Origin: Streptococcus gallolyticus
GTDB lineage: Bacteria; Bacillota; Bacilli; Lactobacillales; Streptococcaceae
Direction: 5' to 3'
DNA length: 46,861 bases
Assembly: GCA_019794795.1 (NCBI GenBank)
Contig: JAIMFC010000011.1
Location: 1 to 46,861 of the forward strand
In this document: one piece after another, positions 8,834-18,196 of the stretch
How the letters are laid out: each line of letters opens with the position of its first letter
Numbering within the stretch: position 1 is the stretch's first letter
The notes under the pieces: model-generated
The model's input: only the letters and a program-made list of their open reading frames with translations
Database searches by the model: none
Told to the model about the DNA's origin: nothing
Made by a program: the position numbers and the translations under genes

Positions 8834-11800
8834 ATGGATAAACGTATTTTTGTTGAGAAGAAGGCTGATTTTGGGATTAAGTCTCAGGCGCTTTTGAAGG
8901 AATTGACGCATAATCTTCAGTTAACGACCTTGTCTGACCTTCATATTGTTCAGGTTTATGATGTCTTCAATTTGGAGGAAGACTTGATTGAGCGTGCAGA
9001 GAAGTACATTTTTTCTGAGCAGGTGACGGATATAGTCTTAGAAGCGTCAGCTCTTGAGGCAGACCTTGCTAATTGGACATTCTTTGCTATTGAAGCTCTT
9101 CCAGGTCAGTTTGACCAGCGCGCTGCTAGCTCGCAGGAAGCACTTTTCTTGCTTGGAGCCAAGGAGTCTAAGGTAAACACAGCGCAGCTTTATTTGCTTA
9201 ATAAAGACATTTCAGAGGCGGAATTAGCGGCGGTCAAGAACTATTTGCTCAACCCAGTTGACTCTCGCTTTAAGGATGTGACGGTGGCCATTGCACCGCA
9301 GGAATTTTCGTCTTCAGACAAGACCATTCCTAACTTGGAGATTTTTGAGACTTACACAGCGGACGATTTTACGGTCTATAAGGCAGAGCAAGGATTGGCT
9401 ATGGAAGTGGATGATCTGCTCTTCATCCAGGATTATTTCAAGTCAATTGATCGCGTGCCAACTGAAACTGAGCTCAAGGTTTTGGACACTTATTGGTCTG
9501 ACCACTGCCGTCACACGACTTTTGAGACGGAGTTGAAACATATTGATTTCTCAGCTTCTAAATTCCAAAAACAATTACAAGCGACTTATGACAAGTACAT
9601 TGCCATGCGGGATGAATTAGGGCGTTCTGATAAGCCGCAGACGCTCATGGACATGGCGACGATCTTTGGTCGCTACGAGCGTGCCAATGGCCGTCTGGAT
9701 GACATGGAAGTGTCTGATGAAATTAATGCCTGCTCGGTAGAAATTGAAGTGGATGTTGATGGGGTTAAAGAGCCTTGGTTGCTCATGTTCAAGAATGAGA
9801 CCCACAATCACCCAACGGAAATTGAGCCATTTGGTGGAGCGGCAACTTGTATCGGCGGTGCCATTCGTGACCCATTATCTGGGCGCTCTTATGTTTACCA
9901 AGCTATGCGGATTTCTGGCGCAGGCGATATTACGACGCCAATCGCAGAGACGCGCGTTGGGAAATTGCCACAACAAGTCATTTCGAAAACTGCGGCGTAC
10001 GGCTATTCTTCCTATGGAAACCAAATCGGTCTAGCGACGACTTATGTGCGTGAATACTTCCACCCAGGTTTTGTGGCTAAACGCATGGAGCTTGGTGCAG
10101 TTGTTGGTGCAGCACCTAAGGAAAATGTGGTCCGTGAAAAACCAGAAGCTGGCGATGTGGTTATCCTCCTCGGTGGGAAAACAGGTCGTGATGGTGTCGG
10201 TGGTGCAACAGGGTCTTCTAAGGTTCAAACGGTTGAATCGGTGGAAACGGCTGGAGCAGAAGTCCAAAAAGGGAATGCCATCGAAGAACGTAAGATTCAA
10301 CGCCTCTTCCGTAACGGTGACGTCACTCGTCTCATCAAGAAATCAAATGACTTCGGTGCTGGTGGTGTCTGCGTAGCTATCGGTGAATTGGCTGACGGGC
10401 TTGAAATTGATTTGGACAAGGTGCCACTCAAATATGCTGGACTTAACGGAACAGAAATTGCCATCTCAGAATCACAAGAACGCATGTCTGTAGTGGTTTG
10501 TCCAAGTGATATCGATGCCTTTATTGCAGCATGCGCCAAGGAAAATATTGATGCTGTTGTTGTAGCAACAGTAACGGAAAAACCAAACTTGGTCATGACT
10601 TGGAATGGTCAGACTATTGTTGACATTGAGCGCAGCTTCCTTGATACAAACGGTGTGCGCGTGGTTGTTGACGCTAAGGTCGTTGATAAGGCTGTTGCGC
10701 TTCCAGGACAACTGGAAACGTCAGCTGAGACTCTTGAAGCTGATGCGCTAGCTATGCTTTCAGACCTCAACCATGCTAGTCAAAAAGGTTTACAAACCAT
10801 CTTTGATAGCTCAGTTGGTCGTTCAACGGTCAATCATCCAATCGGTGGTCGTTACCAAATCACGCCGACAGAAGCCTCTGTACAGAAATTGCCAGTTGAG
10901 CATGGGGTGACCAAGACAGCTTCTGTTATGGCACAAGGGTTTAACCCTTATCTTGCGGAGTGGTCACCTTACCACGGGGCAGCCTATGCGGTGGTTGAAG
11001 CGGCAGCCCGCTTGGTGGCGACAGGTGCTAACTGGTCTAAAGCCCGCTTCTCTTACCAAGAATATTTCGAGCGTATGGACAAACAGGAAGAGCGCTTTGG
11101 TCAACCTGTGTCAGCTCTTCTTGGGTCTATTGAAGCTCAAATCCAGCTTGGTCTCCCATCAATCGGTGGTAAGGACTCTATGTCTGGTACCTTTGAAGAC
11201 TTGACAGTACCACCAACCTTGGTTGCCTTCGGTGTGACAACAGCTAATAGCGACAAGGTTCTTTCTCCAGAGTTCAAAGAGGCTGGTCAGCACATTTATT
11301 ACCTTGCAGGGCCTACTCTTGGTCAAGACATTGACTTTGACACCATCAAGGCTAACTTTACAACCTTTGAAAACATCCAAGCTGAGCATCAGATTACAGC
11401 AGCTTCAGCTATTAAATACGGCGGTCTCCTTGAAAGCCTTGCCCTCATGACCTTTGGTAACCGTATCGGGGCTTCTGTCAATGTGGCAGATCTTGACAAG
11501 ATCTTGACAGCGCAACTTGGTGGTTTCGTCTTTACCTCAGATGAAGAGATTGCTGGCGCGGTTAAAATCGGTGAGACAACCGCTGACTTTACAGTAACTG
11601 TCAACGATATTGTCCTATCAGGTGACAAGCTACTCTCAGCCTTTGAAGGTACTCTTGAAGAGATTTACCCAACAGAATTTGAGCAAAGCACCGCACTTGA
11701 AGAAGTGCCAGAGGTGGTCTCAGATGCAGTGATTAAGGCTCAAAAAACCATTGAAAAACCTTTTGTTTACATTCCAGTCTTCCCTGGTACCAATTCAGAA

Positions 11801-12571
11801 TACGATTCTGCCAAGGCTTTTGAACAAGCGGGCGCAGCCGTGAACTTGGTGCCATTCGTAACATTGAACGAAACAGCCATTGCTCATTCGGTTGAGGCCA
11901 TGGTTGACCATATAGGTCAAGCTAATATCATCTTCTTTGCTGGTGGCTTCTCAGCGGCGGATGAACCAGATGGTTCGGCTAAATTTATCGTCAATATATT
12001 GCTCAATGACAAGGTCCGCGCAGCTATTGACGCCTTTATCGCCAAAGGTGGTCTGATCATCGGTATCTGTAATGGTTTCCAAGCCCTTGTTAAATCTGGT
12101 TTGCTACCTTACGGTAATTTTGAAGAAGCTGGTGCGACGAGCCCAACTCTTTTCTACAACGACGCTAACCAACACGTGGCTAAGATGGTTGAAACGCGTG
12201 TCGCTAATACTAATTCGCCATGGTTGGCAGGTGTCAAGGTGGGTGATATTCACGCGATCCCAGTGTCACACGGTGAAGGGAAGTTTGTGGTAACGGCTGA
12301 GGAATTTGCGGAGCTTCGTGACAATGGTCAAATCTGGAGCCAGTACGTTGACTTTGACGGTCAACCAAGCATGGACAGCAAGTACAATCCAAATGGTTCA
12401 GTCAATGCTATCGAGGGAATCACAAGCAAGAATGGTCAAATCATCGGTAAGATGGGTCACTCAGAACGCTGGGAAGAAGGCCTCTTCCAAAACATCCCAG
12501 GCAACAAAGATCAACACCTCTTTGAATCAGCAGTCCGTTACTTTACAGAGAGAATTAGTCCGATGGGCTAA
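8834..12571 (+). CDS. purL: FGAM synthase PurL, single-chain form
   Basis: Converts FGAR and glutamine to FGAM. At 1245 residues it is the long fused form, unlike the PurS/PurQ/PurL three-protein enzyme of Bacillus. The N-terminal and tandem AIRS-like synthase lobes are followed by a class I glutaminase domain with nucleophile Cys1079 in GICNGFQAL and a late catalytic His region (SHGEGKF). An ATTAGGA ribosome site precedes ATG 8834. The leader shares a 17-base block with that of purF. Confidence 0.96.
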   Translation: MDKRIFVEKKADFGIKSQALLKELTHNLQLTTLSDLHIVQVYDVFNLEEDLIERAEKYIFSEQVTDIVLEASALEADLANWTFFAIEALPGQFDQRAASSQEALFLLGAKESKVNTAQLYLLNKDISEAELAAVKNYLLNPVDSRFKDVTVAIAPQEFSSSDKTIPNLEIFETYTADDFTVYKAEQGLAMEVDDLLFIQDYFKSIDRVPTETELKVLDTYWSDHCRHTTFETELKHIDFSASKFQKQLQATYDKYIAMRDELGRSDKPQTLMDMATIFGRYERANGRLDDMEVSDEINACSVEIEVDVDGVKEPWLLMFKNETHNHPTEIEPFGGAATCIGGAIRDPLSGRSYVYQAMRISGAGDITTPIAETRVGKLPQQVISKTAAYGYSSYGNQIGLATTYVREYFHPGFVAKRMELGAVVGAAPKENVVREKPEAGDVVILLGGKTGRDGVGGATGSSKVQTVESVETAGAEVQKGNAIEERKIQRLFRNGDVTRLIKKSNDFGAGGVCVAIGELADGLEIDLDKVPLKYAGLNGTEIAISESQERMSVVVCPSDIDAFIAACAKENIDAVVVATVTEKPNLVMTWNGQTIVDIERSFLDTNGVRVVVDAKVVDKAVALPGQLETSAETLEADALAMLSDLNHASQKGLQTIFDSSVGRSTVNHPIGGRYQITPTEASVQKLPVEHGVTKTASVMAQGFNPYLAEWSPYHGAAYAVVEAAARLVATGANWSKARFSYQEYFERMDKQEERFGQPVSALLGSIEAQIQLGLPSIGGKDSMSGTFEDLTVPPTLVAFGVTTANSDKVLSPEFKEAGQHIYYLAGPTLGQDIDFDTIKANFTTFENIQAEHQITAASAIKYGGLLESLALMTFGNRIGASVNVADLDKILTAQLGGFVFTSDEEIAGAVKIGETTADFTVTVNDIVLSGDKLLSAFEGTLEEIYPTEFEQSTALEEVPEVVSDAVIKAQKTIEKPFVYIPVFPGTNSEYDSAKAFEQAGAAVNLVPFVTLNETAIAHSVEAMVDHIGQANIIFFAGGFSAADEPDGSAKFIVNILLNDKVRAAIDAFIAKGGLIIGICNGFQALVKSGLLPYGNFEEAGATSPTLFYNDANQHVAKMVETRVANTNSPWLAGVKVGDIHAIPVSHGEGKFVVTAEEFAELRDNGQIWSQYVDFDGQPSMDSKYNPNGSVNAIEGITSKNGQIIGKMGHSERWEEGLFQNIPGNKDQHLFESAVRYFTERISPMG

Positions 12572-12574
12572 TTC
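12552..12574 (+). other. Small hairpin over the purL stop codon
   Basis: GAATTAG (12552-12558) and CTAATTC (12568-12574) form a 7-bp stem spanning the purL stop. No T run follows, so it is not a classical terminator. Confidence 0.5.
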
Positions 12575-12618
12575 TGCCTGAGCTTAGAAATAGAAGAGCG
12601 AAGGGACTTGATGTTTAG

Positions 12619-12665
12619 AGGTGGTAGTTTGTAAGGAGCTCACTTACTCCGATACGCCACCACCT
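12619..12665 (+). other. Hairpin in the purL-purF gap
   Basis: AGGTGG (12619-12624) pairs with CCACCT (12660-12665), enclosing a second small stem GTAAG/CTTAC. A run of A, not T, follows. It may stabilise or process the transcript between purL and purF. Confidence 0.45.
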
Positions 12666-12702
12666 AAAAAAATATCAAAACAAACAATATTAGGAAAAAA
12701 CA

Positions 12703-14157
12703 ATGACATATGAAGTAAAATCATTAAACGAAGAATGTGGGATCTTTGGTGTCTGGGGACATCCTCAGGCAGCACAACTGACCTATTTTGGTCTCCACAG
12801 TCTTCAACACCGTGGTCAGGAAGGAGCTGGGATTGTTACCAATGATAATGGCAAACTCCTTCAGCACCGCGACACCGGTCTTCTTTCAGAAGTCTTTAAA
12901 AATCCTGCTGATTTGGAAAAACTGACAGGATCTGCAGCTATTGGCCATGTTCGCTATGCGACAGCTGGGGCTGCATCTATCAACAACGTGCAACCCTTCC
13001 TTTACAACTTTACGAATGAGCAGCTCGGCCTTTGCCATAATGGAAATTTAACTAATGCCATTTCGCTCAAGAAAGAATTGGAAGCGCAAGGGGCCATCTT
13101 TAATGCTTCGTCAGATACTGAGATTCTTATGCATTTGATTCGTCGCAGTCATAATCCTGACTTTATGGGTAAGGTTAAAGAGGCGCTCAATACGGTTAAG
13201 GGTGGTTTTGCTTATCTTCTTTTGACGGAGGATAAGTTGATTGCTGCGCTTGATCCAAATGGTTTCCGTCCCTTGTCAATTGGTCAAATGGCTAATGGTG
13301 CTTGGGTCATTTCCAGTGAAACCTGTGCTTTCGAAGTGGTTGGTGCCAAATGGCTGCTCGATGTCATGCCAGGTGAAGTGATTATTATTGATGACAATGG
13401 CATCAAGTATGATACTTACACAACAGATACGCAATTGGCGGTTTGTTCCATGGAGTATGTCTACTTTGCTCGCCCTGACTCAACCATTCACGGGGTCAAT
13501 GTTCATACGGCGCGTAAAAATATGGGACGTCGGTTGGCACAAGAATTTAAACATGAAGCAGACATCGTTGTTGGGGTGCCGAATTCCTCTCTTTCTGCAG
13601 CCATGGGCTTCGCGGAAGAATCAGGCTTGCCAAATGAGATGGGCTTGGTCAAGAACCAATATACCCAACGGACCTTTATTCAGCCAACGCAAGAATTGCG
13701 TGAACAAGGCGTGCGCATGAAATTATCAGCAGTGTCTGGTGTTGTCAAAGACAAGCGTGTGGTCATGATTGATGATTCCATCGTTCGTGGAACAACCTCA
13801 CGTCGCATCGTGCAACTTCTGCGTGAGGCGGGGGCAAAAGAAGTTCATGTGGCTATTGGTAGCCCAGAACTCAAGTACCCTTGTTTTTATGGGATTGATA
13901 TTCAGACCCGCCGTGAATTGATTTCAGCTAATCATAGTGCGGATGAAGTTTGTGAAATTATTGGTGCGGATAGCCTGACTTATTTGTCCTTGGAAGGCAT
14001 GATTGAATCTATTGGCATTGAAACAGATGCGCCAAATGGTGGACTCTGCGTGGCTTATTTTGATGGGGATTACCCAACGCCACTTTACGATTACGAAGAA
14101 GCCTACCTCAAGAGTTTGGAAGAACAGGTTAGCTTCCACATTGACAATGTTAAGTAG
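12703..14157 (+). CDS. purF: Amidophosphoribosyltransferase PurF
   Basis: First committed step: PRPP plus glutamine gives phosphoribosylamine. The 484-residue protein has an 11-residue propeptide ending before nucleophile Cys12 (EE/CGIFG), the N-terminal nucleophile glutaminase domain, then the phosphoribosyltransferase domain with PRPP loop DDSIVRGTT at 357-365. Bacillus-type PurF carries an Fe-S cluster; whether this one does cannot be settled here, but several Cys occur in the C-terminal half. Confidence 0.96.
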   Translation: MTYEVKSLNEECGIFGVWGHPQAAQLTYFGLHSLQHRGQEGAGIVTNDNGKLLQHRDTGLLSEVFKNPADLEKLTGSAAIGHVRYATAGAASINNVQPFLYNFTNEQLGLCHNGNLTNAISLKKELEAQGAIFNASSDTEILMHLIRRSHNPDFMGKVKEALNTVKGGFAYLLLTEDKLIAALDPNGFRPLSIGQMANGAWVISSETCAFEVVGAKWLLDVMPGEVIIIDDNGIKYDTYTTDTQLAVCSMEYVYFARPDSTIHGVNVHTARKNMGRRLAQEFKHEADIVVGVPNSSLSAAMGFAEESGLPNEMGLVKNQYTQRTFIQPTQELREQGVRMKLSAVSGVVKDKRVVMIDDSIVRGTTSRRIVQLLREAGAKEVHVAIGSPELKYPCFYGIDIQTRRELISANHSADEVCEIIGADSLTYLSLEGMIESIGIETDAPNGGLCVAYFDGDYPTPLYDYEEAYLKSLEEQVSFHIDNVK

Positions 14158-14187
14158 CTCTGCTACTGACCAAAGGAGAAAAAGAAA

Positions 14188-15210
14188 ATGACAGAAAAAA
14201 ATGCTTACGCGAAATCAGGTGTTGATGTTGAGGCTGGTTACGAGGTTGTTGAGCGCATTAAGAAGCACGTAGCGCGTACGGAGCGTGCGGGTGTCATGGG
14301 TGCCCTTGGTGGTTTCGGAGGCATGTTTGACCTTTCAGCGACTGGGGTGAAAGAGCCGGTGCTTATCTCTGGTACAGATGGCGTGGGAACCAAGCTCATG
14401 CTGGCTATTAAATATGACAAGCATGATACCATCGGTCAAGACTGTGTGGCTATGTGTGTCAACGACATTATTGCAGCGGGCGCAGAGCCACTCTACTTCC
14501 TAGACTACATCGCAACGGGTAAAAATGAGCCAGCTAAATTGGAGCAGGTGGTTGCAGGTGTGGCAGAAGGTTGTGTTCAGTCTGGCGCTGCCCTCATCGG
14601 TGGTGAAACGGCTGAAATGCCTGGTATGTATGGCGAAGATGACTACGATTTGGCTGGTTTTGCGGTCGGTGTGGCTGAAAAATCACAAATCATCGATGGT
14701 TCAAAAGTGGCAGAAGGTGATATCCTTCTTGGGCTTGCTTCATCTGGTATCCATTCGAATGGATACTCACTTGTGCGTCGCGTCTTTGCGGAATACACAG
14801 GTGAAGAAGTTCTCCCTGAATTGGAAGGTCAGAAACTCAAGGATGTCCTCCTCGAGCCAACGCGTATCTATGTTAAAGCTCTGCTACCATTGATTAAGGA
14901 AGAATTGGTCAACGGTATTGCCCACATTACAGGCGGTGGCTTTATTGAAAATGTGCCTCGTATGTTTGCGGACAACTTAGCAGCTGAAATCGAAGAGGAC
15001 AAGATCCCAGTTCTACCAATTTTCAAGGCCCTTGAGAAATACGGCGACATCAAACACCAAGAAATGTTTGAAATCTTCAATATGGGGATTGGCCTCATGC
15101 TGGCAGTGAGTCCAGAGAATGTGGCGCGTGTCAAAGAACTGTTGGACGAGCCTGCTTATGAGATTGGTCGGATTGTGGAAAAAATGGATACTAGTGTGGT
15201 GATTCGCTAA
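14188..15210 (+). CDS. purM: AIR synthetase PurM
   Basis: Closes the imidazole ring of FGAM to AIR with ATP. The 340-residue product has the PurM signatures [15 protein letters not shown], the [11 protein letters not shown] loop and [13 protein letters not shown]. An AAAGGAG site precedes ATG 14188. The purN start overlaps its stop (TAATG), indicating coupled translation. Confidence 0.96.
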   Translation: MTEKNAYAKSGVDVEAGYEVVERIKKHVARTERAGVMGALGGFGGMFDLSATGVKEPVLISGTDGVGTKLMLAIKYDKHDTIGQDCVAMCVNDIIAAGAEPLYFLDYIATGKNEPAKLEQVVAGVAEGCVQSGAALIGGETAEMPGMYGEDDYDLAGFAVGVAEKSQIIDGSKVAEGDILLGLASSGIHSNGYSLVRRVFAEYTGEEVLPELEGQKLKDVLLEPTRIYVKALLPLIKEELVNGIAHITGGGFIENVPRMFADNLAAEIEEDKIPVLPIFKALEKYGDIKHQEMFEIFNMGIGLMLAVSPENVARVKELLDEPAYEIGRIVEKMDTSVVIR

Positions 15211-15764
15211 TGGCCAAAAAAATTGCGGTATTTGCCAGCGGTTCTGGTTCCAATTTCCAAGTGATTGCCGAGCAGTTTCCAGTAGCATTTGTCTTTTCAG
15301 ATAAGCGTGATGCTTATGTATTGGAGCGTGCCCAAAATTTGGGAGTTATGAGCTATGCCTTTGAACTCAAAGAATTTGAGAACAAGGCAGATTATGAACA
15401 AGCGATTGTTGAATTGCTCCGTGAGCATGAGATTGACTTGGTCGTATTGGCTGGTTATATGAAAATTGTCAGTAGCACCTTGCTATCAGCCTATGAAGGT
15501 CGTATCATCAATATCCACCCTGCCTATCTGCCAGAATTTCCAGGTGCCCATGGTATCGAAGACGCTTGGAATGCAGGCGTTTCTGAGAGTGGTGTAACCG
15601 TTCATTGGGTGGACTCGGGTGTGGATACAGGACAAATCATCAAACAGGTTCGCGTGCCATGTTTAGCAGATGACACCATCGAAACCTTCGAAGCTCGAAT
15701 CCATGAAGCCGAGTACAAACTGTACCCAGAGGTGCTGGAAAGATTGGGAGTTGAAAAGAAATAG
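15210..15764 (+). CDS. purN: GAR formyltransferase PurN
   Basis: Uses 10-formyl-THF to formylate GAR. The 184-residue protein shows the N-terminal SGSGSNFQ phosphate loop and the catalytic set Asn101, His103 (NIHPAYLPEFPGAHG) and Asp139 (DSGVDTG). ATG overlaps the purM stop by one base. A candidate promoter for the next gene lies inside its 3' end. Confidence 0.95.
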   Translation: MAKKIAVFASGSGSNFQVIAEQFPVAFVFSDKRDAYVLERAQNLGVMSYAFELKEFENKADYEQAIVELLREHEIDLVVLAGYMKIVSSTLLSAYEGRIINIHPAYLPEFPGAHGIEDAWNAGVSESGVTVHWVDSGVDTGQIIKQVRVPCLADDTIETFEARIHEAEYKLYPEVLERLGVEKK

Positions 15765-15780
15765 GATAATTTGTTACAAT
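15751..15780 (+). promoter_or_regulatory. Candidate promoter inside the purN 3' end
   Basis: TTGAAA (15751-15756) and TACAAT (15775-15780) are 18 bases apart. Transcription would begin about base 15787, on the ATG of the GNAT gene. Confidence 0.4.
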
Positions 15781-15786
15781 CAACCT

Positions 15787-16542
15787 ATGAAAAGATTAAA
15801 TAATTTATCGTCAGCTATCTCTTTGTTTCAAGATTGGCAAGAAACCATGATTTGGTCCTGTTTGCAGGGAGTGATGGGAGAAATTTGGGTTGATGATTCT
15901 GACAATCCCCAATCTGCCTTGGCAAAATTAGGAAAACAAGCTTCTTTTGGTCTTTTAGCGGGTCAACCTTGTCTTGAACTAATTGAATTTTGTCGTGGAG
16001 AGGATATTATTCTTGTACCACAGCATGAAGGTTGGCGCAAATTGATTGAGAAGACCTACGGAGATAAAGTGAAGGCTTTTACACGCTATGCGACCAAGAA
16101 GGGCACCGCATTTGACCGCAACAAATTAGAAGAATTTGTGACTAGCTTGCCAGAAGATTTTGAATTACAGTTTATGGACGAACAGCTATACAAAGTTTGT
16201 TTGACTGAAGAGTGATCGCAAGATTTGGTTGCTAATTACGATGATTACCAGCGCTATTCTCAACTTGGACTAGGAGTTGTTGCCCTTTATCAGGGAAAGC
16301 TAGTGGCTGGTGCCTCGTCTTACTCAACCTATGAAAATGGGATTGAAATTGAGATAGATACTCACCCTGATTTTAGGCGAAAGGGTCTTGCAAAAGCTGT
16401 CGCAGCTCAGTTGATAGTGACTTGCCTAGACAGGGAGATCTACCCTAGCTGGGATGCCCATACGAAGACTTCGTTAGATTTGGCAGAGAAATTAGGCTAT
16501 GAATTTTCACATGAATACAGAGCTTATGAAATGGATTGGTAG
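15787..16542 (+). pseudogene. GNAT acetyltransferase split by an in-frame TGA
   Basis: A continuous 252-codon frame from ATG 15787 to TAG 16542, interrupted only by TGA at 16213-16215 (codon 143). Both halves belong to one GNAT protein of the ZmaR-like type. The second half carries the acetyl-CoA motif (RRKGLAKA) and the C-terminal GNAT strand. The change is most simply TGG to TGA. The upstream 142-residue piece lacks the cofactor site, so the allele should be inactive unless read through or unless it is a sequence error. It sits between purN and purH, and a purH ribosome site follows immediately. The substrate is unknown. Confidence 0.85.
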
Positions 16543-16562
16543 AAATAGAAAAAGGAGACAAC

Positions 16563-18110
16563 ATGACAAAACGCGCACTGATCAGTGTATCTGACAAAGC
16601 AGGCATTGTAGAATTTGCTCAAGAATTGAGAGCTCTTGGTTGGGAGATTATCTCAACTGGTGGTACAAAAACTGCTCTTGACAATGCAGGGGTGGCAACG
16701 ATTGCCGTCGACGATGTGACAGGTTTTCCTGAAATGATGGACGGTCGTGTCAAGACCCTTCATCCAAACATTCACGGTGGACTTTTGGCTCGTCGTGATT
16801 TGGACAGCCATTTGCAAGCTGCTAAGCAGCATAAAATTGGTCTAATTGACCTTGTGGTGGTCAACCTTTATCCATTCAAGGAAACCATTCTTCGTCCAGA
16901 TGTGACTTATGATTTGGCGGTGGAAAATATCGATATTGGTGGGCCTTCTATGCTCCGTTCAGCTGCGAAGAACCATGCCAGCGTGACCGTTATCGTGGAT
17001 CCAGCGGACTATGCGGTGGTACTGGATGAGCTCAAGGTAGATGGTGAGACAGCTTACGCTACCCGTCAACGTTTGGCAGCCAAGGTTTACCGTCACACGG
17101 CTGCTTACGATGCCTTGATTGCAGATTATTTCACAGCTCAAGTCGGCGAGACCAAGCCTGAAAAGCTAACCATCACTTATGACCTTAAACAAGCCATGCG
17201 CTACGGTGAAAACCCTCAACAGGATGCGGATTTCTACCAGTCAGCGATTCCGACAGAGTATTCTATCGCGTCAGCCAAGCAGCTCAACGGTAAAGAGCTG
17301 TCTTTCAATAATATCCGTGACGCCGATGCGGCCATCCGCATTATCCGTGACTTTACCGACCGTCCGACTGTTGTGGCGCTCAAGCACATGAACCCTTGTG
17401 GCATCGGTCAGGCGGATACCATTGAAGGGGCTTGGGACAATGCTTACGCTGCTGACCCTGTTTCGATTTTCGGTGGGATTGTCGTTCTTAACCGTGAGGT
17501 GGATGCGGCTACCGCAGAAAAAATGCATCCGATTTTCTTAGAAATCATCATTGCACCAAGCTATTCGGCAGAAGCGCTAGCTATTTTGACCAATAAAAAG
17601 AAAAATCTGCGTATCCTCGAATTGCCATTTGACGCCCAAGTAGCCAGCGAAGTGGAAGCAGAGTACACAGGTGTTGTCGGCGGTATGTTGGTGCAAAACC
17701 AAGACGTCATCAAGGAAAATCCAGCTGACTGGCAAGTTGTGACCAAACGTCAACCAGATGCGCGTGAGCAAGCGGCTCTTGAGTTTGCGTGGAAAGCTAT
17801 CAAGTACGTCAAATCAAACGGTATCTTGATTGCCAACGACCACATGACCCTTGGTGTCGGACCTGGTCAGACCAACCGTGTCGGTGCAGTTAAGATTGCT
17901 ATTGAAGCTGCTAAGGATCGTCTTGATGGTGCCGTTCTTGCCTCAGATGCCTTCTTCCCATTTGCGGATAATATTGAAGAAATTGCTGCCGCTGGGATCA
18001 AGGCTATCATTCAGCCAGGTGGATCCATCCGTGACCAAGATTCGATTGACGCGGCTGACAAGCATGGTATTGCCATGATCTTTACAGGTGTGAGACACTT
18101 TAGACATTAA
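16563..18110 (+). CDS. purH: Bifunctional AICAR formyltransferase / IMP cyclohydrolase PurH
   Basis: Performs the last two steps to IMP. The 515-residue protein has an N-terminal MGS-like cyclohydrolase domain ([22 protein letters not shown]) and a C-terminal AICAR transformylase domain (KYGENPQQ-like [16 protein letters not shown]). ATG 16563 has a strong AAAGGAGA site; the in-frame ATG at 16536 lies in the GNAT 3' end and lacks one. A terminator follows. Confidence 0.96.
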   Translation: MTKRALISVSDKAGIVEFAQELRALGWEIISTGGTKTALDNAGVATIAVDDVTGFPEMMDGRVKTLHPNIHGGLLARRDLDSHLQAAKQHKIGLIDLVVVNLYPFKETILRPDVTYDLAVENIDIGGPSMLRSAAKNHASVTVIVDPADYAVVLDELKVDGETAYATRQRLAAKVYRHTAAYDALIADYFTAQVGETKPEKLTITYDLKQAMRYGENPQQDADFYQSAIPTEYSIASAKQLNGKELSFNNIRDADAAIRIIRDFTDRPTVVALKHMNPCGIGQADTIEGAWDNAYAADPVSIFGGIVVLNREVDAATAEKMHPIFLEIIIAPSYSAEALAILTNKKKNLRILELPFDAQVASEVEAEYTGVVGGMLVQNQDVIKENPADWQVVTKRQPDAREQAALEFAWKAIKYVKSNGILIANDHMTLGVGPGQTNRVGAVKIAIEAAKDRLDGAVLASDAFFPFADNIEEIAAAGIKAIIQPGGSIRDQDSIDAADKHGIAMIFTGVRHFRH

Positions 18111-18135
18111 GAATTGTATAAGAAATTTTTGAAAT

Positions 18136-18160
18136 CTCGGCTTCGGTCGAGTTTTTCTTT
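18136..18160 (+). terminator. Terminator after purH
   Basis: CTCG-G-C TTCG G-T-CGAG forms a stem with a stable TTCG loop, followed by T-rich sequence. It ends the first part of the purine cluster on the + strand. Confidence 0.75.
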
Positions 18161-18167
18161 TGTATGC

Positions 18168-18191
18168 AAAAAAGGCACAGGAAGTGCCTTT
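18168..18191 (-). terminator. Terminator of the LytF-like gene
   Basis: Read on the - strand, AAAGGCAC pairs with GTGCCTTT over loop TTCCT and is followed by a T run. It is placed directly after the stop of the hydrolase gene. Confidence 0.9.
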
Positions 18192-18196
18192 AGAGA

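Noticed and set aside
16213..16215. TGA in the GNAT gene as a recoded (selenocysteine or programmed read-through) codon.
   Set aside because: No selenocysteine element or conserved read-through context is visible, and the family is not known to use recoding; simple nonsense mutation is more likely.
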